DNA of 64,000 bases from Albula goreensis (GCA_022829145.1 CM040747.1:37898052-37962051), one strand, 5' to 3'; positions 32,231 through 44,388 are shown, counted from the first letter of the stretch. Notes: generated by a model from the sequence alone, not told the origin. Numbers and translations are program-made.

Positions 32231-32299
32231 TTGAAGCACCGTCGCATTTGAGCACAAAATGCAATGAAAACGAGTCTGATTACTTACCTTTTGTTACAG

Positions 32300-32760
32300 A
32301 AGGTTATGTATCACTTATTGGTCGAGATGACAAAGTGCCAGTGAAAGTGTTGCGCGATACAGGCGCTTCAGAGTCATTTGTGTTGCAGTCCGTGTTGCCT
32401 TTTTCTTCGGAGACGGATACTGGGAGCAGTGTTCTGGTCCGTGGAATAGGGTTAAGCACGTTGTCTGTCCCGTTACATAAGATGGTACTCCACTCAGACC
32501 TGGTGAATGGTGAGGTTGTGATGGGGGTACGCCCTTCGCCGCCACATTGCCGGTGTTTCTGTGATTCTGGGGAATAATCTTGCTGGTGGACGTGTCTGGC
32601 GTGACGTTCCTCCACCTCCGGTAGTTACTCCATCACCGTCTTTCTCGGAGGGGCCCGATGACAGTGCTCGGCGTTTCCCGGAGGTGTTTACTGCTTGCGC
32701 TGTCACGCGACTGTTTTGTGGGTGATGCTATCACTCAAATTGTGGTTCCTTTGAAATACC
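32300..32760 (+). pseudogene. Aspartic protease region, frameshifted
   Basis: The catalytic motif DTGAS is at 32356-32370, in the gag third frame. A frameshift near 32540 ends that frame at 32577; the continuation (VILGNNLAGGRVW) lies in another frame and ends near 32720. The short join into the integrase region suggests a further internal deletion, since the spacer usually found between protease and integrase is very short here. Confidence 0.75.
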
Positions 32761-33880
32761 GTAATATGGTTTTACAGACGTCTCATGATGCGGCGGGACA
32801 TATGGGTGTCCGGAAAACATATGACCGCATTATGCGACATTTCTTTTGGCCACGTTTGAAAAATTAAATTTCTGCTTACATTAAAACGTGTCATACATGT
32901 CAGTTGACTGGAAAGCCCAATCAGACGATAAAACCTGCTCCATTACATCCTATACCTGTGATGGATCAGCCTTTTGAATATCTGATTATTGATTGTGTCG
33001 GTCCTCTGCCTAGATCGAAAGTTGGCAGTAAGTACCTATTAACTGTTATGTGTCAAGCGACCCGATATCCTGCTGCTTACCCGTTGCGTACAATTACAAC
33101 CAAATCCGTCGTAAAAGCTCTGTCTCAGTTTATTTCTATCTTCGGGATACCCAAGGTTATACAGAGCGATCAAGGATCCAATTTTACTTCTCATATGTTC
33201 GCCCAGATTTTACAGCAGCTTCGCATCAAGCATAATCAAGCGAGTGCTTATCATGCCCAAAGTCAGGGGGCGTTGGAGCGGTTCCATCAAACGCTGAAGT
33301 CGTTGTTACGGTCGTACTGTACGGAAATGGACCGAGACTGGGAAGAAGGACTGCCTTGGCTAATGTTGGCAGCTAGAGAGGTGTCGCAGGAGAGTACTGG
33401 GTTTAGCCCCAATGATCTTGTGTTTGGGCACACTGTGCGTGGCCCTTTGGCAGTGTTGCAAAATGATTGGAGGACGGTAGAGCCTCCAAAAAATGTATTG
33501 CTTTATGTTAACGATTTTAGACGTCGGCTTTATGCTGCTAGTGAGATGGTGAAGACGAAACTTTCCTCTGCCCAGGGTAAAATGAAACGACTGTTTGATC
33601 GTCGAGCTGAGCGTCGACATTTTAGCCTGGGTGATCAAGTCTTGGCGCTTTTACCCATAACTGGGTCACCTTTTCAAGCGAAATTTACTGGTCCTTTTAC
33701 GGTGGTACGTCAGGTGTCGGAACAGAATTACCTAATAGCTACTCCTAATCGGAGGAAGGCTACCCAGCTCTGTCATGTGAATTTGTTAAAGCCATATTAT
33801 GCTCGCTCGTCGGATTCTGCTCTCGTTAACCCCGATCCACATGTGTCTACAGATACGAAGCCTGTGGTTTTGGCAGCCGC
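32760..33880 (+). pseudogene. Integrase with one in-frame stop
   Basis: An HHCC zinc-binding region (SHDAAGHMGVRKTYDRI, later KTCHTCQ) is cut by TAA at 32865-32867. The same frame then stays open from 32868 to 34145. The catalytic core shows the three acidic residues in context: LIIDCVGPL (about 32988), IQSDQGSNF (about 33163) and SQGALERFHQ (about 33262). It also has the ESTGFSPNDLVFGHTVRGPL segment and a C-terminal domain ending CHVNLLKPYY. The enzyme would insert element DNA into the host genome; the stop between zinc finger and core should abolish it. Confidence 0.9.
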
Positions 33881-34039
33881 TGTCACTCCTGCTGTTTCTC
33901 CTGTTCGTCCTACAGTGGCAGTGTGTGGCGAAGAGGATATGAAAGTGCCTGATGATTGTGTCTTGCGTGGTCGGTTGAAAAATTCCGAGTCTTTGAGTAA
34001 TTTGAATGCTGTATTGGACCACTTGTCTGCTTCTCAGCG

Positions 34040-34347
34040 TGCTGATTTGATTAATTTAATTCAGGAGTATCGTTGTTTGTTTGCAGATGTCCCTTCTAGT
34101 GGAAAAGGAAGCGCTTGCACTAATTTGGGCTTTGCAGCATTTTGATGTGTATGTGGGGTCAGGGGTAGTACCCTTGGTGGTCTACACCGACCACAACCCT
34201 CTAACCTTTCTGCATTCCCTACAGAACCCAAACCAGCGACTCATGCGGTGGTGCCTTTTCCTACAAGGTTACCACCTTGATATCCGGCACATTAAGGGGC
34301 GTGATAATGTTATGGCAGATGCCTTGTCGCGGGCACCCGCCCCATAG
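34040..34347 (+). pseudogene. RT leader fused to RNase H by deletion
   Basis: The integrase frame runs into LIQEYRCLFADVPS, the segment that normally precedes reverse transcriptase. At about 34095-34102 the sequence jumps to VEKEALALIWALQHFDVYVG, YTDHNPLTFLHS and GRDNVMADALSRAP of RNase H, in another frame. The whole RT palm (including any YxDD box) is missing, roughly 1 kb or more. The element therefore cannot encode RT. Confidence 0.9.
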
Positions 34348-34598
34348 GTTTATGTGGTCTGTCTCTCTGCCCTTGGTCCCTGTGTCTTTCCCCTCTTCTG
34401 CTCTTCCTCCTCATCTTAAATTGCTTCCTTAGGTACCAGGTTGCTGACGTTGGAGGATAGGGTGTGATATGGGGGGTGAGTAGGAGGGGTTGGTGGTAAT
34501 TGGGTAGACCATTATTTTTTCTTGGATTGATGGTTATGTGTAAATGTTGGGACTAGAGAATTTGTTTCAGGGCCCTGCGGGTCCCTGCTTTTATGGGG

Positions 34599-35114
34599 TG
34601 TTACAGCTCCCCGGCTCCACTTGTCGTTTTCCTGGGTGGTTGTGTTTTTTTTTTTTTTGAAACAGGAGGCTGGTGGGCGGAGCTGGGATGAGCCATAGAT
34701 AATTGAGGCACACCTGGAGGTAGTGCCCTACCTTATTTAACCTGCCTCCTCCCATTTTAGGGGTGCTTTTTGTTGGCTTAGTGGCTTGCTTGCCGGTTCC
34801 ACATACGTGGGTTGTCTGGTCTGGTCTTGTTTGGTCTGGTTTGGCCTGGTCTGGTTTGGTTTGGCTTGGCTTGGTTTTGCTAGTTTGGTTTGGTTGGTGT
34901 TGGTTTTTGCATCAAACAACATTTCTCTCAACATTACCCTTTTCACTCATCCATATACATGCACCCACAACTGATAGCTTACAGACTTCCACACATCATG
35001 TTTTCTCCTTTCTCATGTGTTTCATTCTAATTAATAATAAAGTTTGATTTTTGCACCGTAATTCCCTGTGTGGTCTCCCTCTTTTGTCATGGCCTTATGA
35101 GCCGGGTTGTGACA
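34599..35114 (+). repeat. 3' LTR
   Basis: 516 bp from TGTTACAGCTCC to GGTTGTGACA, preceded by a short G-run (ATGGGG) instead of a long polypurine tract. Apart from its first 13 bases and T-run it matches the 5' LTR on inspection. Confidence 0.95.
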
Positions 35115-36741
35115 CATAGGAACAGGGGCAGTCAGAATAACTCTATGCATTCCATTTTTTCTCTCTCAGCCTGTGATTGGCCAGTGAATGCAATTTGGTG
35201 ATTCAAGGGAGGTGAGCGTTCTTTCACCATTTTCATTGTGTTTGTCCAACCACGGACAAAACATTTCTGAGAAGACTCTGACTCTTTCAAATCACCTGCC
35301 TACCTTTACCAAAAGACGAAACAGATCGTAGATCAGTGTTTTTACTTAGAGATGCTTCAACAAGCTGTGAAAAAAACATTTTTTTTTTTTTACCAGTGCT
35401 GAGAGGAGAAAAAAAAGATTCACATAGAAAACTGACAATGGTGTGAATTAAAACTTTGCATTGTTTGAGGTAGTTTACCATTGTTCTCCCAATTTTCTCT
35501 GATTGTCTTTAACTTAACCATTCTATATCAAGGAGACGGCAGAGTCGTCTAAATTGAAAATGCATACCGGCGACATGAAAAGTGAATTACGTCCGTTATC
35601 AGTATTTCATGTTTTCTTCTAGATTCATGTTTTTTTCTGATGCATCCAGATATCTATTCGTAGTTTGAATATTTGAATTTTTACAATGCTAATTACTTAC
35701 ATTGCTAAGGCAGAATGGAAAATGATAAATTTATGCTCCACAAGCTTATACTTACAGGAATCGGAATTACAGAATGACGATATGGAGAGCTGAGGATAAA
35801 AAGACTAGACACACATTTGATAGCAGCTGTAACTCTACTGAGAGTGAATAATTGGATGTGTTACTTAAGTTTTTTTTATTTCATTTGGGCTATTTATGAA
35901 AAAATATAATGCACATAATACACATGAATAAAAACGTAAATGTTTCTTGGTGACTGATATAGAAAGCAGTAACATAATGAACATTACTTATTTCCATAAA
36001 ATTATATCAATTTATGATTAAATTCTACTTAAATCTCATAACTTATATTTTTACAAAACCAATAAAAATTCATTATGGGAAATTACATTTTAATCATACT
36101 TATAATTAATTTTTTTTTTTCTGCACAGTTCCCATAGATGAAAACCTCAAGATGTAATGCTGCAAAAATGCATGAATAGTCATATTCTTGAATCAAATGT
36201 ACAGCCTAATAATTCTTGGGAAACCATGAAACAAATGTTTTTTTTTTCCTTTTTTTCAAATATTGCTGTTTTGTAAACCTTGTTTGTCTTTGACGCTCTG
36301 CTGCTTTGCCCTCCTCCTCTCACCTGGCCTCCCCAATTTTGTGAGTCTCCAACCACCACTGATATATAGGTAGTATATTTGTCTGTGAAACCACTCAGTC
36401 TACAGCAGTTCCATTCAAGCTGTCACACAAACTGCCTTTACATACAGCAACCACAGGAGGGAGACAGAGCACCACTATTGCATCTGATGTAATGAAGTAT
36501 TGATTGGGAAAGAATAAATAACTGGTCCCATACCATGAGTCAAAACACAAGGTTTCTAGGTGTAAAAACTTTTTGTGTAATTTAACCTGCTCAAAGGCCA
36601 ATGCTACATCTATAGAGATGAGTAAGAGGAGGGGTGTATGTGCTGTTTAACAGAGGTACATGTGAGAAAAAGAATACGATAGGAAAATGTGAATGATGGT
36701 GGATTCACTCTCCATGCCCAACCCTAGGAGAGACGGTCACT

Positions 36742-37205
36742 CTGAGCTGTAAACCCAACCCTGAAATATATTACAACACTTACCATGAAAATTATGTTTT
36801 TAATTGGTATTAACAGAAAGCTAAAGACAGCATTAAACTACACTGATCTGGCACACTCCAGTAGCGAGCATGCTGCATAAGGCCAAGGCCTTACTGCATT
36901 GGATCAGGTTGAAATCCGGCCTGGGCCCTTTGCTGCATGTCCTCCCCTCTATCTTCTCTGCATTTCCTGTCTGTCTCTCTACTGTAACTGTCAAATAAAG
37001 TGGAAAAATCCCCAAAAAAATCTTTAAACAAAAACAAAAAGAAACTTAAAAGACCTTCATAGCTCAGGGATTCCTGCCCACTTCAGTGGCAGTAGAGCTT
37101 ATTATGGGAGTGAGTTCACTCTGACCATCAGTGGAGTCCAGGCTGAAGATGCAGGAGATTACTACTGTCAGAGTGTACATGAGATCAGCAGTAGCTGGGT
37201 GTTCA
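36742..37205 (+). pseudogene. Ig light-chain V segment V7, opposite strand, split by a SINE
   Basis: Part 1 (about 36742-36840) reads GETVTLSC, then NYVFNWY, a stop, QKAKDSIKL: FR1, CDR1 and FR2 of a V domain with a stop right after the WY. Part 2 (about 37060-37205) reads [30 protein letters not shown] and [14 protein letters not shown], i.e. FR3 and CDR3. About 215 bp of SINE separates them. It is the only V on the plus strand. Part 1 differs from the other V segments (KPNPEIYYNTYHEN), so it belonged to a divergent subfamily. No leader exon or octamer was found. The RSS is perfect. Confidence 0.85.
36845..37045 (+). mobile_element. tRNA-derived SINE inside V7
   Basis: A B-box-like GGTTGAAATCC (36908-36918) is followed by GGCCTGGGCCCTTTGCTGCA, TGTCCTCCCCTC, and a tail TGTCAAATAAAGTGGAAAAA then A-rich sequence. 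This is the common fish SINE that ends in CAAATAAAG plus A-rich repeats. Exact borders and target duplication are not clear; AAACTA before and AAACTTA after might be remnants. Confidence 0.65.
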
Positions 37206-37233
37206 CACAGTGATAGAGAGCCGTACAAAAACC
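37206..37233 (+). promoter_or_regulatory. V7 recombination signal, 12-RSS
   Basis: CACAGTG, spacer ATAGAGAGCCGT and ACAAAAACC on the plus strand, identical to the other V segments though the V itself is dead. Confidence 0.93.
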
Positions 37234-37744
37234 TCCCTCAGTCAGACTGCACAGAGACTGCACTGCTGCAGCTGGGACCTACTGCAGGTGCTGAGGGGGG
37301 AGGCACTGACCCGGGACACTGAGGGGTTCTGCTCTAGCACACTGAGCTTCAGTGGTTCAGTTATAACTCTGTCACACTCTGTATACTGACACAGTTGTAG
37401 CTCCATTGGTTCACTGAACTTTAAAGATAACACTCATATACTGACATTGAATTCAAATGTCAGAATATCCAAGCCAATTCATGACAGCTGGGGGAAATTC
37501 AAATGGCAGTGTTAAAAGCATTCTAAAAATTCTAAAAATGCCCAGATGAATGAGTCTCAGTTAATGAAAAGTATTTTTCATGATAAATGCTTTCACTATA
37601 AAGCAGTTGTATATAACATGTTCCAGGATATAGTAGCAGTGTTCACCAGACAGGACAGTCCAGAGTACTCAACCTGTCTACCTGTTCTCCACGTTAATTT
37701 CCCAATGGTGAAACAAACTCCCTGTCCTACTACAGACTGTTACT

Positions 37745-38165
37745 GAATCATTACACTCCTTCAGATGTGGTCTGATAACCCACCTCTTCAGACAATATCT
37801 GGCCTAAGCGTCCTACCCTCATTCAGAACTTGTACACCTATTTTGTAATATATATATATAATTATGTGTTTGCATTATGTATTAATATTATGCATCATTG
37901 TAATGTAAATGTATTAGTATTAAGATTTGTATTTATGTCTTATGTTTATGACTTTATTGTGTAACACTAACATTATAATTTTATAATTGTATATATTTTA
38001 CTTGGCTATGTACCATACCTCCTGGCTATGCTATTATGACAGATTTAATTAATAGACTTGCTGTAGCATTATTGATAGATGCAGTTTCCCATTTGTTGAT
38101 GACTGTATCCAATCCTTGCACATCGCTCTGGATAAAAGCATCTGCCAAATGAATTAAGGTCAATG
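37745..38165 (+). repeat. Widespread fish interspersed repeat (block B copy)
   Basis: Homologue of 7570-7998, with a better-kept CTCTGGATAAAAGCATCTGC tail. A poly-T of over 20 bases follows at 38168-38191. Confidence 0.55.
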
Positions 38166-38570
38166 TTTTTTTTTTTTTTTTTTTTTTTTAAATAAATGTA
38201 AATTTGCTCTCCCCATCACGTCACACAAGCTGCCATTACACACATTGACCACAGGAGGGAGGCAGAGCCCATCTGTTGCTCATGATACAAGTACATCATC
38301 ACAGAGGAGACCCGAAGCTGCTGAGACACACTATCTGAAATATACTGTGACACCGTGTGATGCATATCCTGTGTGATACATGGAAAAAATTGTATCAGGC
38401 TGAGATGCATCAGCTACCAGAGAAAAAAATGACTGAGACTCAAACACAAACAGGTATCAAAAAGATTACATGAATTACACATAAAGTACACTGCTCTCGG
38501 TACACCCCTCCTCTTATTTACCTTCTTCTTCATCTTTTCTTTAGTCATCTGATTATGGTCCTCCACCTCG

Positions 38571-38666
38571 TCAGCACCTCATGAAAGTAGGTCCTCCCCA
38601 GGAAGAGGTCGGGCAGATGAGGGAGACAATTACAGCGAACACGAGAATCCAAAGCTCCATGGCCAT
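38571..38666 (-). pseudogene. Microprotein copy B, frameshifted
   Basis: It starts MAMELWILVFAVIVSLICPT like copy A. A 7-nt deletion after the TGCCC (relative to 8312-8486 and 44747-44869) then shifts the frame and ends it after 31 residues. The 5' exon with its donor is conserved near 39947-40040. Confidence 0.5.
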
Positions 38667-38895
38667 TCTGCTCGGATTTAGGGACATTCTGCAGAGACAG
38701 GCATCTTGTGAGAACACCGTTCACAACCAGCCACAACTTGTCATTTTAAGTTTGCTTGATTTAAGTTTGCTTCAAGACAGGAGAAAGCACAAATTCACCT
38801 GGGCCCATCTCAAATGACTGTACTGTCCTCTCTTTCTACCAGACACCATACTCACCATACCATGAAACATCACCATGTAAATTACAATCACTAAA

Positions 38896-39005
38896 ATTAC
38901 TTGGTTGCAACTAACCAAACTATTATTGACATAACTAACAACAAGGCAACATTACTTGGTTGCAACTAACCAAACTATTATTGACATAACTAACAACAAG
39001 GCAAC
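38896..39005. repeat. 55-bp tandem duplication specific to block B
   Basis: Two copies starting ATTACTTGGTTGCAACTAAC at 38896 and 38951. Block A has one copy near 8677. Confidence 0.9.
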
Positions 39006-40075
39006 ACAAGCACCTTTGGTTTTTATGAAAAGGTACCATTTCATGTAAAGGTACCCCTTAGGTCTGTCACAACAATTCCCTGGATAATGCAGTGTTTTAG
39101 CTGAGCTACTAGAAAAATGTATATAGTGCAGAACTGGCTATACTGAAGGAATAAATTCCATCATTTAATTTGCCAACTTCCAACCTTTGAGGACTTCTCT
39201 GTAGAGAATATCCTCCTTGTTTGGAACACAGTCCTAATCTCATTCATCTGCTTTTAATATGCACAGATTTAACTGACTTCAGAATTATAGGCCAGAGATG
39301 TCAAGCTTTAAGATATGATTCACATTTACTATTCTGTCCTCACTTAACGTTTCTGTGTAAAGCTAGACAGACAGTTAACATAAAGGATCCAATAAAGGCT
39401 TGAGGCTTGAGGTAAGTTAAGCGCTTTACTGACAAATTCTCTTTCTTTCCTGCCTTTAATTTTTATTTTGTAAAACTGCAATGACAATACAAGAAAAGAC
39501 ATTAAATTAAATTTACTGTCTGAATAGTTATTCTTTCATGACATCAAGTAGCTAATATGGATTTCCACACAAAACATTGAAACTAAGTTAACACTCTTAG
39601 AAAGCACAACAGCTGAAATAATATTGAACAGATGTACCACCTAATACAGAATGTTTATAAAGACATTTTATGAATTAAACTTAGCATAAACTCATTAACC
39701 TTAAAATATACTCGAATGAATAATTAGCTACGTGGCTAGGTAAGTACGAAACACAGCATAGCAAAATGCTACCGAAATACAAAGTAGCATATTGAAATAA
39801 ATGCTATCTCGGTTAGCGCGTATGCTAACTAGCTAATAATTACAAAAAAACTGTTCTAATTGGCGTCATCACAACAATGTTTTAAAGTAGCTGAACTGCC
39901 TGACAACTGTAACACAAATTAAAAAATATTTTGTGACTTACAGGGGTGTATTTCCGAGACCTAGCCGTTAGAAAGGTGAACGAACAATACAGACGAGTTT
40001 AACCGAACTCATTCTCTAAAATAGAGGGTAGATTAACAGGTTAATTCCAACAATACAAGAGCAGATACAACTGCA

Positions 40076-40090
40076 CCACTAGGGGGAGCA
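40076..40090 (+). promoter_or_regulatory. CTCF-like motif (copy B)
   Basis: CCACTAGGGGGAGCA, the block-B counterpart of 9841-9855. Confidence 0.3.
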
Positions 40091-40119
40091 AAATTAGAAG
40101 AATTAAGACCAGAACAATA

Positions 40120-41245
40120 ATGAAGTAATTCATTTTTTGATCTTCATTTCATAATGATACATTTTATTTCCAAACGGCTTTTTTTTCCGAGCAACCTGTT
40201 TTAATTTATAATGACATTTTATTTCATAATGCCAATTTTATTACAATTATTTGTGAACTGCAAGCAATTTAGAGCGGAAATACTAGCACCTTATGGCAAA
40301 ACAAGTTTGTACCAGCACTGGCCATTCTAATATATGATATGATGCCCCTACTTGAGTTACATACCTGGCTGGCTAGCGAGCTATATTTATGTAAAATATT
40401 AAAACTTCTGTAATTTCTGTTAGATTCAGGCACAGAACTGATCAATTAGTTCTTAAGTAATAACAAAGAGACACTGCATTTGAGGAAAAGCTTGAGGTAT
40501 CTACTTACAAGTCTGAAGGATGTAACTGTCCAAGAAAATAGTGGAACACAATATTATCTTCTCCTATACGAAGTGACTGGTACATTTTGGTATGATATAG
40601 TTGCAATCGATGAAAAGTCCAAATGACATATTCATTGATAGTTGTTTGCATTTTAAGAACATTCATATTGTGACATCATAGAGGCTGAAATATCGAAAAT
40701 TCTAAACCACTTGAACATATTACCATTGCTGGGAAACAGAATGATGTGAATTCTGTCCAATTCTATATTTCATAAGAGCACCAACAATAGTCTAACTTAC
40801 TCTATGATGTTAAAGCACATTCCAGCACTTGGTGGTCTTTATGATGGTACAGTATTGTATAATTTAAGCTTTTCCTCAAATGCAGTGTCTATTATGTCAT
40901 TACTTCAAAATGTATTGATCAGTTCTGTGCCTGAATCTAACAGATAAGCGATAGAAATTACAGGAGTTTTAATGTTTTAGCTTTATATACCTCATTAACA
41001 AGCCAGCCATGTAGGGTAACTCAAGTAAGGGTGTCATGAGAATGGTCAACGTTGGTACAATCTTGTTTTGCCTTAATGTGCTTGTATTTCTATACTGAAA
41101 TAATTTCATTTCGCAAGAAATTGTGATAAAAGTGGCATTATGAAATAAAAGTTTCATTGTTAATTAAAACATTGCTTTAAAAAAGCCATTTGGAAATAAA
41201 ATGTATAAGTATGAAATAAAGATCAAATAATTCATTACTACATCA
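40120..41245. repeat. Long inverted-repeat element (copy B, uninterrupted)
   Basis: Left arm from about 40124 to 40765, right arm about 40865 to 41240, reverse complements as in copy A. It lacks the hAT insertion, so it shows the pre-insertion structure (about 1.1 kb). Confidence 0.8.
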
Positions 41246-41311
41246 TTATTGAGTAAAATTTAAACATGATAATGAAAATCAGACCTAAACAGTGACTTGG
41301 CAGATTAGGCA

Positions 41312-42895
41312 GTGACCGACAATCAGGGACACAAATCACTCAATGACGTGCTCCAAATTCTTCACAAACACAGACATGATGAACTACCCAAGGACTCACG
41401 GACACTTCTCTCCACTCAAGTACTTGAACGGCAGGCAAGATGTAACGGCGAATACATTTATTATGGCTTAGAAACTGGCGTACGCAGCACACTCCTGCAG
41501 TGCCCAGCCTCTACAGAACACATTCCTGTCTGTATTAATGTTGATGGTGTACCATTACTCAACTCTAGTGGTGCTCAGTTCTGGCCCATGTTGGCAAAGA
41601 CTGATAGATTTGAGCCTTTTGTTGTCAGTCTTTTTGGTGGCATGACAAAAGCAGAACCACTGGAAGACGATGTCCAAGACTTAGTGGTAGATATTCGGAG
41701 GCTGGAGGAAAAGCACAATGGAGGACTCATACAGGCGCATTTAAAAGACTCTATATGTGATGCTCCTAAAAAACATCATCTACCACACTGGATACTACAG
41801 CTGTGAAAGGTGTGAAGAGGAAGGTGAATGGTTGGGAAACGTAGTGTTCAACAGCAAGGATACATTCCCATGAAGGACAGATGAAAAGTTCAGCCAGATG
41901 GACTACAGAGTGAAACATCAGCATGGGGAGCCACCACTGATCAGAGCAGGCATCCCATGAGTCAGCTCATTTCCCCTGATTATACGCACCTTGTCTGCCT
42001 TGGAGTAGTGAGGCGCATCCTTGTGTTACTTGTGTCAGATCTCCAACCCTCACAGGCTCCCTCCTAGACAGACAGCTGAGCTCTCCAATGGACTCCTTGG
42101 ATCGAGGAATGCAATGCCCAGTGAGGTAGCAAGGAGGCCCAGATCACATGGACAGATGGAAAGCAGTTTATCCCGGACAGTTTCTGCTATACACTTGACA
42201 TTGTGGTGCTCCATGGGATTGTGGACCCAGAATTGTACCACCACTTCCTCTGGCTAACAGTTGGAATGTCGATCCTTCTTGCTGCAGATTGCGATTGGAG
42301 AAACCAATTTCTGCCATATGCAGCTGAGATCCTCAATCATTTCGTGGTCAACAGCACCGAGGTCTGTGGAGACAAATTCACTGTCTACAATGTGCGTGCT
42401 GTAAAACACCTCCATGAAGATGTTGCACATTTTCATTGTTCGTTGAATGACGTATCTGCTTTCCCCTTTGAGAACCATCTTCAGACCGTCAAGAAGCTTG
42501 TGAAGACCAGCCACAACCCTTCGGTCTAAGTGGCAAAGCGTATGGCAGAGAAGGAGTGTGCACAAAAAATATGAAACAGAAGCAAAGGCCACTGCAGCCA
42601 GTGTCAGTAAAGCGGAGGGACGGCTGCTTTGTGCTCAAGGATGACAGTGTTGCCTTCATGACTGAGAAAAGATCAGATGGAAAACTGGTCTGCAGTGTCA
42701 TTCCAGATCGTTGAACCTCCAACCTCTTTGAGAAGCCCTGCCAGTCAAAACTCCTGAACATTGCTTTTGTTGGCAGTGTCCACAGCATGGCTAAAATACA
42801 GTTACTACAAAGCCAGAACTTGACAAGGAAAGCTGTTTGTCTACCACATAGTGGAGGACATGCCATCTTCCCTTTATCGCTTGAAATAGAGTGAA
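41312..42895 (+). pseudogene. Dead transposase-like gene, copy B (longest)
   Basis: Same protein as copy A: MTDNQGHKSLNDVLQILHKH, GEYIYYGLETG, INVDGVPLLNSSGAQFWPML, DSICDAPKK. Then, in shifted frames, TGYYSCERCEEEGEWLG and PDYTHLVCLGVVRRIL, then VLHGIVDPELYHHFL, GDKFTVYNVRAVKHLHEDVA and FPFENHLQTVKKLVK. A C-terminal part (RDGCFVLKDDSVAFMTEK, LFEKPCQSKLLNIAFVGSVH) follows in another frame. Stops at 41804-41806, at the CCATGA near 41870 and beyond are shared with copies A and C. I read it as a DNA-transposon transposase with a CxxC knuckle; superfamily uncertain. Confidence 0.62.
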
Positions 42896-42989
42896 TCACA
42901 GAATTATTCTTTTTTACAATTCTTAATATTTGGTTTTTTTTTTTTTTGAAAGACAGTGATAGAGTGGGTAGTGGGCTTGTTTTTAATCT

Positions 42990-43487
42990 GCCCTTTTGTA
43001 TTTGTTTTTGACAATAGTTTTTGCAAGTGCTGTTTGGATCGAGTGTGACAAACATTTCGAAGGTGTCATCCCAAAAATCTTGACCCAGGAAGACAAAAAT
43101 GTTGTGCAATGGCCAAAGACCCAGGTGCAGTCAGCCTGTAAAAAAAAAAACGATAGACCCAGCGAAGGACTGGCTCACTTTCCAGCTGTTGAAGATAAAA
43201 ATGATGTCAGCTATGATGGCTGTCTTAATGTGTTTGTTTTTTTATGTTTGGTAAAAGAAAAGTGAGTGGGAATACATTCCTTGAACTAATTAGAAATCAG
43301 TTTTTGTAAGATTTTTGCAGATAACCAGTTTATCACAAAATACTGTGCAGAATAATGTATGAATATCCTTTTGACTGTTTTCCATCTAGATATGAATACA
43401 GGTCTGCAGGCATTTCCAAAGCCCCTGACATCCTGAAGAACAAAGCCCCTGCTACCATCGTTCAAACCACTCCTGAAGGTAAGTAGA
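42990..43487 (+). pseudogene. Second gene of the transposon, copy B
   Basis: A first piece reads FASAVWIECDKHFEGVIPK, then DKNVVQWPKTQVQSACKK: an N-terminal domain with the hydrophobic and WP spacing seen in fish proteins that end in DUF4806 (from memory, low certainty). After an intron-like stretch an exon (from about 43391) reads the NKAPATIVQTTPE segment and ends at donor GTAAGT (43481). Copy B has lost one base in AAAGCCCCTGAC relative to copy C, breaking the frame. Confidence 0.35.
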
Positions 43488-44354
43488 GTGGGCTGCCTTA
43501 ACAGACCAGTGTTCAGCAGAAATAGAGCGTTATTGTTGGTATGATTGACAGATCATTGCATATTGTAGTGTAAATACTCACACTGCATATGTAATTAAGT
43601 TCTCTATTTGCCAGGATAACTACACTATGCAAGTTAAAGTTTTATTAATCAGTAACCCCTTCACTGACTGATCACATTTTTGAAGGTTCCTATAATTCGC
43701 TTACATGGTTTGTACAGTGCAAAGCTTGAATACAAATCAAGTTACCTGAATTGGTGTCAAAGGTAAGTTTTATACATTGTGTTAAAATTTGATTGCAGAA
43801 TCATCCCCGGATCATAATGACCAGCTGGCCTGACGTAGACGGCCGCCAGATTCATCCTCAGAGGATGCTGAATGTGAAACTCCTGGTAGACATTGTTAGA
43901 TACGTCGTGTAGCAATCATTACTCTATTGCACTATTCTGATGGGATAAGCCGTGGAGGTTAAATAAACAATATCACACGAGAGGGAGCGCTGTTATACTG
44001 AATATCAGCATGACTGTGATGTGGTCGTAGATGCTGAAGATAATCACAACTGTGCTGATAAACGCAAGTAAACATAAGTGCCATGTTGGTGTTACAGGGC
44101 AGTCCAGCTATATAAGGGAGCGCTCCACCTTTCATGAGTGTGAATGGGCTGAGGGATTGGCAGCGGATGGACGTTTCTCCCCATGTTATTTGTCCCACAT
44201 ACCCGCACCAGCCGCGAAACACGGCATCTGCCTGTTTTCACGACTGATTTCATCCCCTTGTCCCGGACCTGAGCTTCTTTAAGAGAATTCAGCGCTGAGA
44301 TGCAAACTCCAAACGACTGTTCAGGAGCTGGAGTTGAATGGCTTTGGTGAGGAT

Positions 44355-44355
<1 letters not shown>

Positions 44356-44388
<33 letters not shown>

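Larger units (their letters stand above)
29788..35114 (+). mobile_element. Gmr1-like (Ty3/Gypsy) LTR retrotransposon, young but defective
   Basis: The element is 5,327 bp with TG...CA LTRs (29788-30300 and 34599-35114) and a 5-bp target duplication CATAG (29783-29787 and 35115-35119). The undisturbed target exists in block A (TTTCATAGGAACAGGGG near 6679). Behind the 5' LTR is a primer-binding site for tRNA-Pro. Coding order is gag, protease, integrase, then RT leader and RNase H, i.e. integrase lies before the RT position, as known for Gmr1-like elements and unlike other Ty3/Gypsy. The RT itself is deleted. gag and protease are frameshifted, and the integrase zinc-finger region has a stop. 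LTRs differ only in three bases near the start and a T-tract length, so integration is recent although the coding region is dead. Confidence 0.93.

Noticed and set aside
42489..43109. 206-codon minus-strand frame (and 54086-54385)
   Set aside because: Antisense shadow of the transposase C-terminal region and second-gene start, which show family motifs on the plus strand.
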